Positions 40,201 to 47,828 of a stretch of 64,000 nucleotides of DNA are shown here, piece after piece (position 1 is the stretch's first letter; each line of letters begins with the position of its first letter). The position numbers were made by a program, and so were the translations under genes. Origin of the DNA: a virus. The stretch spans positions 1 to 64,000 of IMG/VR virus record IMGVR_UViG_3300032236_001082, one strand, 5' to 3'. The notes beneath the pieces were generated by a model, which saw only the letters and a list, made by a program, of their open reading frames with translations, had not been told where the DNA came from and ran no database searches.

Positions 40201-40672
40201 GTCCACATATGTCCGTTATGTCCTATTTCGCGCGTATATATTTATTTTGGTAAGGATTACGAAGGGGGTCAAAAATCTCCACGACTTTTTGGGCGGGACA
40301 TTACGATGGCAGCTTAAAATCTCCAAACAAGTACTGGTATAAACACCTATATAAAATAGATCAATAATCAAACAAAACATATATAAAACTAAAGAAACAT
40401 AATCACAATTGGACAATATGGTAGACATTCTGTCTATTTTTGTCCATATTTGTGAGTGTGACCAAATATGACCATATATTGACCATATAACACTTGACAC
40501 ATATAATTTTATATGCACATGTGGATATAGGCTGTGGATAACTTTATATGGATTTGACATGCATAATATTATGTGGTTTATTACATGTATCTAATATCTG
40601 TGGATAACATGTGTATAAATTGTGGATAAGGGTGTATATATTCTCCACTATGCTCCACTATACTCCACTTTA
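40199..40672. other. Candidate replication origin: DnaA boxes and iterons
   Basis: About 500 bases with no gene. DnaA-box words: TTGTCCACA at 40199, TGTGGATAT at 40520, and exact TGTGGATAA at 40533, 40599 and 40621, the last four in one orientation. Just before them are repeated TGACCATAT words (40467-40492) and very AT-rich DNA; after them CTCCACTAT repeats three times with a 10-base period (40643-40672). It sits where the long plus-strand block ends. Host DnaA would be the obvious initiator. Strand-switch location and box clustering support the call. Confidence 0.65.
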
Positions 40673-40734
40673 AAAGGGTCTAGGAGCCTGTATGAGAGGT
40701 TATCTATGCGTGATTGATATAGGATATGGCGGGA

Positions 40735-40842
40735 TTATGAACAGTCTGTGCAATAATTCTCAGCCCTAAGATGTTCTGAAACACGATATATGGCTGTACC
40801 ACAATGAGCACATCTTAATTCTATAAGGTCAGATTGCTCCAA
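40735..40842 (-). CDS. Possible small zinc-ribbon protein (35 aa), TTG start
   Basis: LRCAHCGTAIYRVSEHL followed by YCTDC is a clear ribbon, so the frame is probably coding, but the only start is a TTG at 40842 without a ribosome site. Confidence 0.45.
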   Translation of the reverse strand: MEQSDLIELRCAHCGTAIYRVSEHLRAENYCTDCS

Positions 40843-40927
40843 TTTAATCTTAAATGATCTGGTATAGTATAGCTTTGTTATATACCATATGGCTAGGAGT
40901 TCTAATATCATTCAATCCCCCGCCCTA

Positions 40928-41098
40928 TTACAAGTCTTCTTTATCAATATCTTCTTCCAGATCCAGATCATATTCCCACATAGTTCCCCATCGAATATGT
41001 GGCTTTAGGAATATAGCAGATATTCTCCCGCAAATATTACCTATTATATTTAAGATCGGATTGTCCGATCCTTGTACTTTGTTCCAGTTTTCGCTCAT
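40928..41098 (-). CDS. Hypothetical small protein (56 aa)
   Basis: ATG 41098 with GGGG seven bases upstream. Sequence MSENWNKVQGSDNP and an acidic end (DLDLEEDIDKEDL). It opens with the same MSEN as the gene at 42468. Divergent from the JmjC-fusion gene. Confidence 0.55.
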   Translation of the reverse strand: MSENWNKVQGSDNPILNIIGNICGRISAIFLKPHIRWGTMWEYDLDLEEDIDKEDL

Positions 41099-41130
41099 TT
41101 TTGTGCCCCAATACGGCTTATAATTACAAC

Positions 41131-41139
41131 TGATATAAT
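41131..41139 (+). promoter_or_regulatory. Extended -10 promoter of leaderless gene
   Basis: TGA-TATAAT ends six bases before the ATG at 41146. No clear -35; a second TATAAT lies at 41119. The transcript should start at the start codon. Confidence 0.65.
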
Positions 41140-41145
41140 TGTACC

Positions 41146-42210
41146 ATGACTGTAATTATACCGTTTGGTGCCAACTGCGTACCTGCTAACATATTAAAAA
41201 ATCAGAAGAATCTGAGGAATGCTCATCTACCCTTTGACTGGGTATTTGCCTATCCAGAGTATATTAAGAAAGCTTTAGATACAGACTTTGATGGTTGGTT
41301 GGACCCACAGTATATGACTCGTATAGATGATAATGCTGCAGGATATAGTACCAAACATTCCCTCTACCCGCTTAAACCTGAAAATGAACAGGGTGGACTA
41401 TCTGGTTTCTTTGAGCACTTTGATATGACTGACCCAGATAACCGTGAGAAATATGCCAGAGCAATAACTAGATTTAAGAATCTAATCCAGTCAGATGAGC
41501 ACTTGGTATTCTTCACAACAATAGATTATGAGACCCTACAGCAGTATGGGTTGGTTGATTATTTTAATAGAAACAATACGGAATTCTTGATTTTAAAGCA
41601 TATAGAATCAAATGATAATGTCATTGGATTTGAAGATAGAGGTACCCATTGTGTTATATATCAGCATACACCTAGTTGGAATGAAGAATGGGAATGGATC
41701 AGAAATATAATCAGAGATAGATATAACCTGAAGCCAGGAACATTGTTTCACTTTGTAGATGCTTGTATTAATAATAATTTAGAATACGCTGTGTATCGCA
41801 ACTGGCATCAGCCAACTCCTACTTGGGCAGAGTTTGAGAACTTATACAACACAGTTAGACAGTCTGGTCGTATATCAATTAAAGGATTAGATATAACACC
41901 AGAGATGGAATTCTTTAAAAAGGCTGCAATTGAAGTTTATCCAGAAATAGAGTATGAGTTGTTTGCTATGGAAGCTGAGTCATTTCGTAATTTAGATCCC
42001 GCCAATTCTGGTACCTATCAGCATACAGACCCGCATGATGTAATTCACTGGCAGTGCCGTGGTGCTTCGGAGTGGTTTATGGGAGAAGAGATGCAATCAT
42101 TTATATTAGAACCAGGAGATTTGATCTGGTTTAAGGCAGGAACAAAGCATAAAATTGAAAATATAACAGAAAAATATGCACTGATATTTAATTGTGGATT
42201 GCTGCCTTAA
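41146..42210 (+). CDS. DUF1796 papain-like domain fused to JmjC-type 2OG oxygenase
   Basis: 354 residues. Residues 3-60 (PFGANCVPANILKNQKNLRN, HLPFDWVFAYPEYI) match DUF1796, a putative cysteine-peptidase family with the Cys in GANC. Residues about 285-350 fit the JmjC/ribosomal-oxygenase cupin: HTDPHDVIHWQCRGASEW with H-x-D, then EPGDLIWFKAGTKHKIEN with the distal His. Such oxygenases hydroxylate His or Arg in proteins. The fusion is unusual. It has no ribosome site and sits alone on the plus strand between minus-strand genes. Confidence 0.75.
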   Translation: MTVIIPFGANCVPANILKNQKNLRNAHLPFDWVFAYPEYIKKALDTDFDGWLDPQYMTRIDDNAAGYSTKHSLYPLKPENEQGGLSGFFEHFDMTDPDNREKYARAITRFKNLIQSDEHLVFFTTIDYETLQQYGLVDYFNRNNTEFLILKHIESNDNVIGFEDRGTHCVIYQHTPSWNEEWEWIRNIIRDRYNLKPGTLFHFVDACINNNLEYAVYRNWHQPTPTWAEFENLYNTVRQSGRISIKGLDITPEMEFFKKAAIEVYPEIEYELFAMEAESFRNLDPANSGTYQHTDPHDVIHWQCRGASEWFMGEEMQSFILEPGDLIWFKAGTKHKIENITEKYALIFNCGLLP

Positions 42211-42341
42211 TCAGCAGCATAATTAGATAGATGTACTAGGCATACTGATAGCTCTTTGCCATCTTTCCATTCATTATATAACCCTGCTCTATAGCAATAG
42301 TGGCATTTGTAATTATTAAATATATCTTTAATTGATATCAT
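42207..42341 (-). CDS. Small zinc-site protein (44 aa)
   Basis: GGGAGGG site before ATG 42341. KCHYCYRAG and CLVHLSN make a CxxC plus C..H site. Its stop overlaps the JmjC-fusion stop from the other strand. Confidence 0.65.
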   Translation of the reverse strand: MISIKDIFNNYKCHYCYRAGLYNEWKDGKELSVCLVHLSNYAAD

Positions 42342-42468
42342 CTTTGCCCTCCCGCTTTCTTAAATATCTTTGTATATAACGCTTTAGCCCCGCACGTCGC
42401 CCACTTACCTCATAAAATGCATGAATCAATGGATCGTGGTTTACCACGTGTCCTTCATTTTCGCTCAT
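42328..42468 (-). CDS. Basic small protein (46 aa)
   Basis: ATG overlaps the upstream TGA. The C-terminal half is basic (GRRAGLKRYIQRYLRKREGK). Overlaps the next gene by 14 bases. Unknown function. Confidence 0.6.
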   Translation of the reverse strand: MSENEGHVVNHDPLIHAFYEVSGRRAGLKRYIQRYLRKREGKDDIN

Positions 42469-42686
42469 TTATCGCCAAAGTCGTTCTTATGTTCGTATTG
42501 CAATGGTGTTAGTTTCATTATTTCTTCTTTTAGCCGTTTGTTCTCAAGCTGTAGGTATGTGTAATGGAGTTGATTACCACTTAAAGCATCTGGAGTTTTG
42601 TCCTTCAGCTTCTCTTCATAATAATGAATCGCTGCCACAATAAACAAAGTCAAGAAAGCACAATAAACTAATAATACTGACTGCAT
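42465..42686 (-). CDS. Membrane-anchored coiled protein (73 aa)
   Basis: Start at ATG 42686, overlapping the previous stop. N-terminal helix QSVLLVYCAFLTLFIVAAI then a charged helix YLQLENKRLKEEIMKL. The layout is that of Rz-like spanins or other small membrane proteins, but no more can be said. Confidence 0.65.
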   Translation of the reverse strand: MQSVLLVYCAFLTLFIVAAIHYYEEKLKDKTPDALSGNQLHYTYLQLENKRLKEEIMKLTPLQYEHKNDFGDK

Positions 42687-42931
42687 TACCAAACCTCATC
42701 AACATTAAACTCAGGCTTAGGATTATCCCTTTCGTACATAATACCTTTAAGGTATACGCAAAGGTCCAAAGCTTCCTCGTAAGCGTCCTGTAGCATGTCT
42801 CTGCCGTTGTATGCCTGCAAGCCAGTGCCATACCGCTCTATGCCCAATTCAAGGCGTTTTGCCATATCTTCTATGACCATCTTCTGCAAGATCGGATTGC
42901 CGTTTATAGTTGGAATTGGTTGCTCTGTCAT
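42686..42931 (-). CDS. MazG-like nucleotide pyrophosphohydrolase fragment-type protein
   Basis: 81 residues. RLELGIERYGTGLQAYNGRD and DAYEEALDLCVYLKG match the small MazG-like proteins of actinophages, with acidic residues placed to bind Mg-nucleotide. Such enzymes remove pyrophosphate from dNTPs or alarmones. It is shorter than full MazG. The ribosome start overlaps the upstream oxygenase by four bases. Confidence 0.7.
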   Translation of the reverse strand: MTEQPIPTINGNPILQKMVIEDMAKRLELGIERYGTGLQAYNGRDMLQDAYEEALDLCVYLKGIMYERDNPKPEFNVDEVW

Positions 42932-43890
42932 ATATTTAATTCTTTTCTAGTCTTGATTACGCAAGCAATTTGTGACTCTACCACCTGTGAGTATTTTGGT
43001 GAATCTAAGTCAATTGAATCTAATGAATCAAATATAACTGGCATAACCCTATCTAGTGAATACTTTTTACGGTCTTCATCTAATGCCTTTTGGAAATCTT
43101 CTGGACTTAAAGCTTCCATCTTTTCGTAATATTCTTTTGGATGTGGGGCAGATAAGAACTGTCTGATATAGAACTTAGACTTATCTCCTGATAGTTTTCC
43201 TACGCCATGGTAGTAATCTGTGGGGAAGATCATTCCGTCTCCCGCCTCCATCTTGTATGAGAAGTAATCCTCAATTAGCCAAGCTTCTTTTTCTTTTCCA
43301 GAATAAGTGTCAATGTACTTTGCCTTCTCAACGCCTTCGTGAGTAAAGAATATAATCTCTCCACCCTCGTAATCATCATTTACATAAATATTAAAGTTGA
43401 ATATGTGGCTAGAACCGCCCCACCAATGCATTACATCTTGGTGAATCTTCATCTGATAGTCTGAATCAGCATTTAAAGATGTTTCAAATATAGGCATATC
43501 TGCCATGCTGTGGGTGAAATTACCAGCAGCCAATCTTGCTTCTAATTCTTCAAGGCTAGTAGGAAAGTCTGAACTCCAGTTGTATTTATCAAAATAGCTT
43601 TGATCCAAGAACTTATTTTTATATACCTTTAGAACGTTAAAGAATATATCCAAACACTCTTTTTGCAAATCCGCTCCCGCAGAATCACTGTCTTTATAAG
43701 ACTTATCCTCATTTGGATACATCTTTGAATAATTACCCCAAGGCAACCATGTAGTCCAAGTATCTTTATTTGCATATGGATCATCTCCAGTTTTTGAATC
43801 TAGGATGAATTGATATGTTTTCTGGGGGTCCTTGAGTACATTCTTAAACAGTACTACTCCATGACCTAAATCTATTGGGTTAAGTTCCAT
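42928..43890 (-). CDS. Large 2OG-Fe(II) oxygenase, P4H-like
   Basis: 320 residues. H150-x-D152 (KIHQDVMHWW), NDDYEGGEIIFF, H228 (DYYHGVGK) and K239 (KSKFYIRQFL). A 25-residue insert (VEKAKYIDTYSGKEKEAW) lies between the core strands. N-terminus LGHGVVLFKNVLKDPQKTY parallels the 8.1-8.9 kb enzyme (PGVICYRNMLKDPTKAY), so these are paralogues about 34 kb apart. Confidence 0.88.
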   Translation of the reverse strand: MELNPIDLGHGVVLFKNVLKDPQKTYQFILDSKTGDDPYANKDTWTTWLPWGNYSKMYPNEDKSYKDSDSAGADLQKECLDIFFNVLKVYKNKFLDQSYFDKYNWSSDFPTSLEELEARLAAGNFTHSMADMPIFETSLNADSDYQMKIHQDVMHWWGGSSHIFNFNIYVNDDYEGGEIIFFTHEGVEKAKYIDTYSGKEKEAWLIEDYFSYKMEAGDGMIFPTDYYHGVGKLSGDKSKFYIRQFLSAPHPKEYYEKMEALSPEDFQKALDEDRKKYSLDRVMPVIFDSLDSIDLDSPKYSQVVESQIACVIKTRKELNI

Positions 43891-43932
43891 GTCTTGCCTT
43901 TCGGTTATACAACAATTATATCATTAATTTAA

Positions 43933-44475
43933 TTACTGGGTTACTGCATAAAACAATATTAAATTAGCACGTTCGCCATAGATAACGTCTTTAACTTCAT
44001 GGGGATGATTTTCGTCTCCCTTAAAATAAATTAAAGTTCCCTTTGTAGGCTTATATGCTGTTCCGCTTTCGGGTGTGCCAGAGTTATCATCATAAAACCA
44101 GATCTCCCCGCCTTCGTAATCATCTGTAAGGTAAAGCAAAGCCGAGTAGTAGGCATCTGTGTAGCCATCAACACCACCGTATGCATCGGTATGCCAACCA
44201 AGCCCCTCACCCTTTTGCAGCACTTGATAAAGCACTCTATCTAATTTGATAGAAGCTTTTGGGAATCCAAATTGATTTGAAATAGAATCAATAGTTAAAT
44301 TAATTAAATCATGCACCACCTTGCTGTCAAGCCCTGGATTGGAGTTTAAGTGTAATGGGTTTAAAGGTACATTTAAAACGCCTCTTGGGTTTATTTCTGC
44401 TTTAGGTCTTAAGTAATTGTTTATATACTCTGCTGTTTCTTGATTTATAAAATCATCAACTATTGTTGGTTGCAT
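43933..44475 (-). CDS. Compact 2OG-Fe(II) oxygenase, P4H-like
   Basis: 180 residues, near the minimum for the fold. H95-x-D97 (GWHTDAYGG), TDDYEGGEIWFYDD, H159 (NHPHEVKD) and R169 (GERANLILFY). MQPTIVDDFINQETAEYI at the start aligns with the 28.1 kb oxygenase. It neighbours the ThyX region rather than virion genes, so its target could be a host protein. Confidence 0.88.
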   Translation of the reverse strand: MQPTIVDDFINQETAEYINNYLRPKAEINPRGVLNVPLNPLHLNSNPGLDSKVVHDLINLTIDSISNQFGFPKASIKLDRVLYQVLQKGEGLGWHTDAYGGVDGYTDAYYSALLYLTDDYEGGEIWFYDDNSGTPESGTAYKPTKGTLIYFKGDENHPHEVKDVIYGERANLILFYAVTQ

Positions 44476-44724
44476 CTACCATTCCTGCCCGTTGTTGGGT
44501 ACATCTTTGTTGTTGATAATTACCCATAAAGCTTTCTGAACACAAACTGCTACCCCGTCTCCAAATCTATGCTGGAAGGTAAGTTCTTTTTCCCAATGGA
44601 CATCATCTCTTGTTGTTACAGCATATTCTACCACATCATCTATTTCTTGAGGCCAATGGCGACTGCCTATTTGAAGATCCATTATTTCAGTTTCATTAAT
44701 CTTAACAGTTACATAAATTGACAT
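44476..44724 (-). CDS. Hypothetical protein (82 aa)
   Basis: Starts MSIYVTVKINETEIMDLQ; beta-rich, with a Trp/His-rich centre (HWEKELTFQHRFGDG). Fits exactly between thyX and the oxygenase with one-base overlaps. No family recognised. Confidence 0.65.
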   Translation of the reverse strand: MSIYVTVKINETEIMDLQIGSRHWPQEIDDVVEYAVTTRDDVHWEKELTFQHRFGDGVAVCVQKALWVIINNKDVPNNGQEW

Positions 44725-45413
44725 TATTTAATTGCTCCCATTACATTTGGAAAAGCTGATTTAGTTAATTCATTTACAGCTTTTGCGTACTCTTGAATTT
44801 CTACCTGTGCGTCGTGTGGCAATCTTTGATCTAAGAATGTTAGTACCCCTTGTAAACTTACTGTCCACCGCCATCTTACGTACATGCCATATGCAGGTAA
44901 AAATAACCTAGCTAATTCTGGTGCTACGTTAAAATCCATAGCAGCTTGATAAAGTGCAACGCCAGAGTTAACATACTGATTTAATTTTTCAGATAAATTT
45001 TTGCCCATATCTTCATTGACTGGTAAACCTGAACCTTGTTTAGAATTTTCTGGCTTTGAACGCCAAGCGTCTGCGTCTGGTATATAGAATTCTTCCTGCT
45101 CTGTAATATATCTGCGAGATGACTCGTTCCAACCATTTTGATCATCAATATGAGTGGATGCTACTGCGTACTTCCACCATTGACGTGCCACCATGAGTGG
45201 GGCATATACCTCAAAGGTAAGGGCAGCGTGGCGGAGTGGTGATGTATGCTCTTCCCTAATTAAAAAATTAATTAGCTTAACATCTTTGTCTGTGAACTCC
45301 GCCGATTCCTTGTCATAACTGACACGGGCTGCATTTACTATAGATAAGTCGTTACCCAAAACATCCACTAGGCGAACATATCCCTTATCTAAAACTGTGA
45401 TTTTATCAGTCAA
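44724..45413 (-). CDS. thyX: Flavin-dependent thymidylate synthase ThyX, divergent
   Basis: 229 residues. HTSPLRHAALTFEVYAPLMV and NESSRRYI match ThyX, which makes dTMP from dUMP with FAD and NADPH. The signature RHRxxS normally upstream of the SRRY motif reads KYAVAS here (ARQWWKYAVASTHID), so the first two basic residues that help bind dUMP are changed. The rest, including GVALYQAAMDFNVAPELAR and WRWTVSLQGVLTFLDQR, fits. Works with the class II reductase for DNA precursors. Confidence 0.88.
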   Translation of the reverse strand: MTDKITVLDKGYVRLVDVLGNDLSIVNAARVSYDKESAEFTDKDVKLINFLIREEHTSPLRHAALTFEVYAPLMVARQWWKYAVASTHIDDQNGWNESSRRYITEQEEFYIPDADAWRSKPENSKQGSGLPVNEDMGKNLSEKLNQYVNSGVALYQAAMDFNVAPELARLFLPAYGMYVRWRWTVSLQGVLTFLDQRLPHDAQVEIQEYAKAVNELTKSAFPNVMGAIK

Positions 45414-45660
45414 TTCTTACTCCATTAATTGTAAAATGCTGTACTGTATATCCAGCATTAATTCTCTTTAATTCTTTTCTAATCGCCCGCCACATACCCC
45501 ATTTGGTAAATGCTAGACCACCGTTTCCTTGCCTAAAATAACGCTTATGCTCATCGTTCCATTTTTCAATATGCCAGAACTTTTCATACTTTGGATATTG
45601 ACCATGACCGCCTCCTGGCTCTACTACAATACGGTATAAGGGTTTATCTTTCTTACTCAT
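45406..45660 (-). CDS. Hypothetical basic protein (84 aa)
   Basis: Start set at ATG 45660 with AGGAG seven bases upstream. WHIEKWNDEHKRYFRQGNGG and FTKWGMWRAIRKELKR are basic and aromatic, perhaps nucleic-acid binding. Overlaps thyX by eight bases. No family recognised. Confidence 0.65.
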   Translation of the reverse strand: MSKKDKPLYRIVVEPGGGHGQYPKYEKFWHIEKWNDEHKRYFRQGNGGLAFTKWGMWRAIRKELKRINAGYTVQHFTINGVRID

Positions 45661-45902
45661 GACCAATCTCCTAAATGGCTTAAAAACTTACCACAATCAT
45701 CGCAAGTTTCATCAGAATCCCCGCATTGATCACATGTAATTCCATCCCATGATGTATTTTCATGTTTGCATAATTCTTTTTCAATAGCTTCTACAGCATC
45801 TCTAACTTTTCCCCATATTGATGAGCCATAGTTTTGATTCATATATGTGATTAATTCTTGACCAGCTTTTGTTTTAATACCTTCTAGCAGTTCGTCGCTC
45901 AT
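45657..45902 (-). CDS. Helical protein with zinc ribbon (81 aa)
   Basis: Helical N-terminus (LLEGIKTKAGQELITYMN), then CKHENTSWDGITCDQCGD and CDDCGKFL, a two-site ribbon. No family recognised. Confidence 0.7.
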   Translation of the reverse strand: MSDELLEGIKTKAGQELITYMNQNYGSSIWGKVRDAVEAIEKELCKHENTSWDGITCDQCGDSDETCDDCGKFLSHLGDWS

Positions 45903-46063
45903 GCTAATTCCTTCTCAATGGCATTAACTGCTGCCTCAGCTATGCAAGCGATACAATTCATTTTGGTGCGTGGCGGTACTTCTTCATGTCTCATATGAGG
46001 ACATAAGCCATTCAAAATGCGAATAGATTGCTCTACCTTGCCCACTAATTCATCATGTGTCAT
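45899..46063 (-). CDS. Small Cys/His protein (54 aa)
   Basis: ATG 46063, ATGA-type overlap with the next gene. LVGKVEQSIRILNGLCPHM and NCIACIAEAAVNAIEKEL. It resembles the preceding gene product in its helix (VEAIEKEL/VNAIEKEL), so they may be related. Confidence 0.65.
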   Translation of the reverse strand: MTHDELVGKVEQSIRILNGLCPHMRHEEVPPRTKMNCIACIAEAAVNAIEKELA

Positions 46064-46158
46064 TACTTCTTCTTTCTAGCTATATGATGATTTACATTAA
46101 TATAAGTATTGATCCATACTCCAATAGCAATCATAGCATCTAAAATATTATGAAACAT
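46063..46158 (-). CDS. Tiny hydrophobic protein (31 aa)
   Basis: MFHNILDAMIAIGVWINTYI then a basic end (HHIARKKK). TAATG overlaps at both ends support it being a real gene. Function unknown. Confidence 0.5.
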   Translation of the reverse strand: MFHNILDAMIAIGVWINTYINVNHHIARKKK

Positions 46159-46298
46159 TAGTAACCCCCCAAGCAATTGATAGATTTAGTGTGTCGAGTA
46201 TACTGCATCAGGTATTCAGATTTGGTAGGTGCATAAAATTCTTTTTGACACGCCCCGCAATTGCCAGACCATTCTTCTTCAAAGAAGTTGTAAGTCAT
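46158..46298 (-). CDS. Small zinc-finger protein (46 aa)
   Basis: I favour the ATG at 46298 (MTYNFFEEEWSGNCGACQK); the frame stays open to 46376, into the upstream gene. CGACQKEFYAPT, HTKSINC forms a C2HC site. Start uncertain. Confidence 0.6.
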   Translation of the reverse strand: MTYNFFEEEWSGNCGACQKEFYAPTKSEYLMQYTRHTKSINCLGGY

Positions 46299-46321
46299 AA
46301 GTTTAATTAATGGATTGGTGC

Positions 46322-46471
46322 TTATTGGCGGTGTCTTTTTTTGTTTCCGTATTTGTTCTCTACGTCTTGTTTGCATCTGTCTACAATCGCTTTCGTTAGT
46401 AGTTCAATACGACGGGATGCTTCAAGAGCACGGATATCATCCCAATCCATTGGATCTTCTTGCTGGTTCAT
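46322..46471 (-). CDS. Small helical protein (49 aa)
   Basis: MNQQEDPMDWDDIRALEAS followed by a helix with RRIELLTKAIVDRCKQ and a basic tail. ATG 46471. No family recognised. Confidence 0.6.
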   Translation of the reverse strand: MNQQEDPMDWDDIRALEASRRIELLTKAIVDRCKQDVENKYGNKKRHRQ

Positions 46472-46486
46472 ACCCTATTATAGCAA

Positions 46487-47203
46487 TTATGGATATTGTT
46501 TGTCAATAGCATTAAGGATTGATTCCCTTAACTTATTTTGTTTAAATCTTTCATAGTGATCTGATAGGCGTGAAAAAGGAAATTTATAACGAGATTCTAT
46601 TGCAATACTAGAATAACTAGATAGCTCTTCATTCATTTCAAATTGAATAAAATTTATCTTTTTGTCAGTCATAAATTCAATATAAAATAATGGATCGTTT
46701 TTATTTAATTTAAATTTACCAGATTCATTCCACATTTGATACTGTGTTGGGTATGCTCTAAACCATTTGCCCACATCAAATTCTCCTGGGATTAAAGAAC
46801 AGTCGCCAGAAGTCTTATCAAAATAAGGACTTGTAAATCGTGCAACGACTGACTCATCAGCAAAGAATAAATAAAAAGACTGATAAACAAACATAGGCCC
46901 ATAACCTTTAATGTTTGGATCAACATCTTGAGATAAATTAATTACACTATTGTTTACATTAATTATTTCTTTGCTGCCATAATCATATTCGGCATCGGCT
47001 GGGCTTCGTACAATATAAACATTTTTAAATAAATCTTGAACAGCTGGACAAGAAAATAATGTTTGAGTTGTACTGTCTGGGTGCTTTGATTTGCTTAAAG
47101 TTTTAAATAAAGGTGTTGGTTCCTCAAAGGTTAGGACGGGGTTATCTTGCTCTTCCCCGTTTATTTGAACTGACCAATAAACATTTATTACATTTTTATC
47201 CAT
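46487..47203 (-). CDS. Hypothetical beta protein (238 aa), oxygenase-associated type
   Basis: No catalytic motif seen. The blocks YGPMFVYQSFYLFFADES, VARFTSPYFDKTS, GEFDVGKWFRAYPTQYQ and FIQFEMNEEL are reminiscent of a protein family that occurs next to 2OG oxygenases in aquatic phages, from memory. It has the same overall size and all-beta look as the DUF6065-like pair. Preceded by a perfect 12-bp hairpin. Confidence 0.65.
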   Translation of the reverse strand: MDKNVINVYWSVQINGEEQDNPVLTFEEPTPLFKTLSKSKHPDSTTQTLFSCPAVQDLFKNVYIVRSPADAEYDYGSKEIINVNNSVINLSQDVDPNIKGYGPMFVYQSFYLFFADESVVARFTSPYFDKTSGDCSLIPGEFDVGKWFRAYPTQYQMWNESGKFKLNKNDPLFYIEFMTDKKINFIQFEMNEELSSYSSIAIESRYKFPFSRLSDHYERFKQNKLRESILNAIDKQYP

Positions 47204-47239
47204 TAATATATTATACCAAACTAGTATTTTCTATATGAA

Positions 47240-47267
47240 CCAAAATGGTCCCGTAGGACCATTTTGG
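47240..47267. terminator. Perfect 12-bp hairpin
   Basis: CCAAAATGGTCC-CGTA-GGACCATTTTGG. It has a four-base loop and no long T tract. It may end transcripts from the right or be an RNA-stability element. Confidence 0.7.
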
Positions 47268-47295
47268 CTTATCATATTTATGAGATTCGTAGTAT

Positions 47296-47391
47296 TTATT
47301 TATCTTTTTTAAGATTTTTATATTTACAATATAATCTCATATTGGATTGTATGAGTACAATGATGATACCTAGAGGCAGGAAGTGAATCAT
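47296..47391 (-). CDS. Tiny membrane protein (31 aa)
   Basis: ATGA overlap with the DUF1003 gene. MIHFLPLGIIIVLIQS is one short membrane helix, then a basic tail (YKNLKKDK). Confidence 0.5.
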   Translation of the reverse strand: MIHFLPLGIIIVLIQSNMRLYCKYKNLKKDK

Positions 47392-47756
47392 GTTTCAGAT
47401 TCCTCCCCTTCTCCTGTGACATATTCTTTGATCTGACTTAATTCCTCATGCATATGCTGTAATAACTTTTGAGTTTCCATAGAAACTCGCAAGTCTCTGT
47501 TCATGACCTTTCGATCACGCTCAGATTCCCTGTCAGTTGCAGATAAAATTAAACCAGATAGCAAGATAGCTTCTAATGAAACTATCATTGTTAAAAGCCC
47601 AAATGGAAACGGTTCAACCTTGAACACAATCCAAGATGCAAACCAGATCACATGAAATATAAGAAACCAAGGGCTTCCTGCTACATGTGCAGACCAGTCT
47701 GCTAGTGCTTCTATGCTTTTTTCTATATGTTTTATTGCTTTTTTGATATCCATCAC
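47388..47756 (-). CDS. DUF1003 membrane protein
   Basis: 122 residues. FLIFHVIWFASWIVF, PFPFGLLTMIVSLEAILLSG and LILSATDRESERDRKV fit DUF1003, a two-helix membrane family; small iron-permease-like families look similar. The function of DUF1003 is unknown. A GAGGTG site precedes the start, and the gene lies after a hairpin terminator. Confidence 0.8.
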   Translation of the reverse strand: MMDIKKAIKHIEKSIEALADWSAHVAGSPWFLIFHVIWFASWIVFKVEPFPFGLLTMIVSLEAILLSGLILSATDRESERDRKVMNRDLRVSMETQKLLQHMHEELSQIKEYVTGEGEESET

Positions 47757-47760
47757 CTCT

Positions 47761-47792
47761 TTGTAAGCAGTAATGAGAGATACCGCTTACAA
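47761..47792 (-). terminator. Hairpin terminator
   Basis: TTGTAAGC/GCTTACAA stem with a 16-base loop, between genes at 47829 and 47756. Confidence 0.6.
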
Positions 47793-47828
47793 GATAATTA
47801 TATCATTAATTAAGTTATTTATATACTT

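Noticed and set aside
41119-41125. Second TATAAT upstream of the JmjC-fusion gene as main promoter
   Set aside because: It lacks the TGn extension and a fitting -35; the box at 41134 is better placed, so it was not listed as separate.
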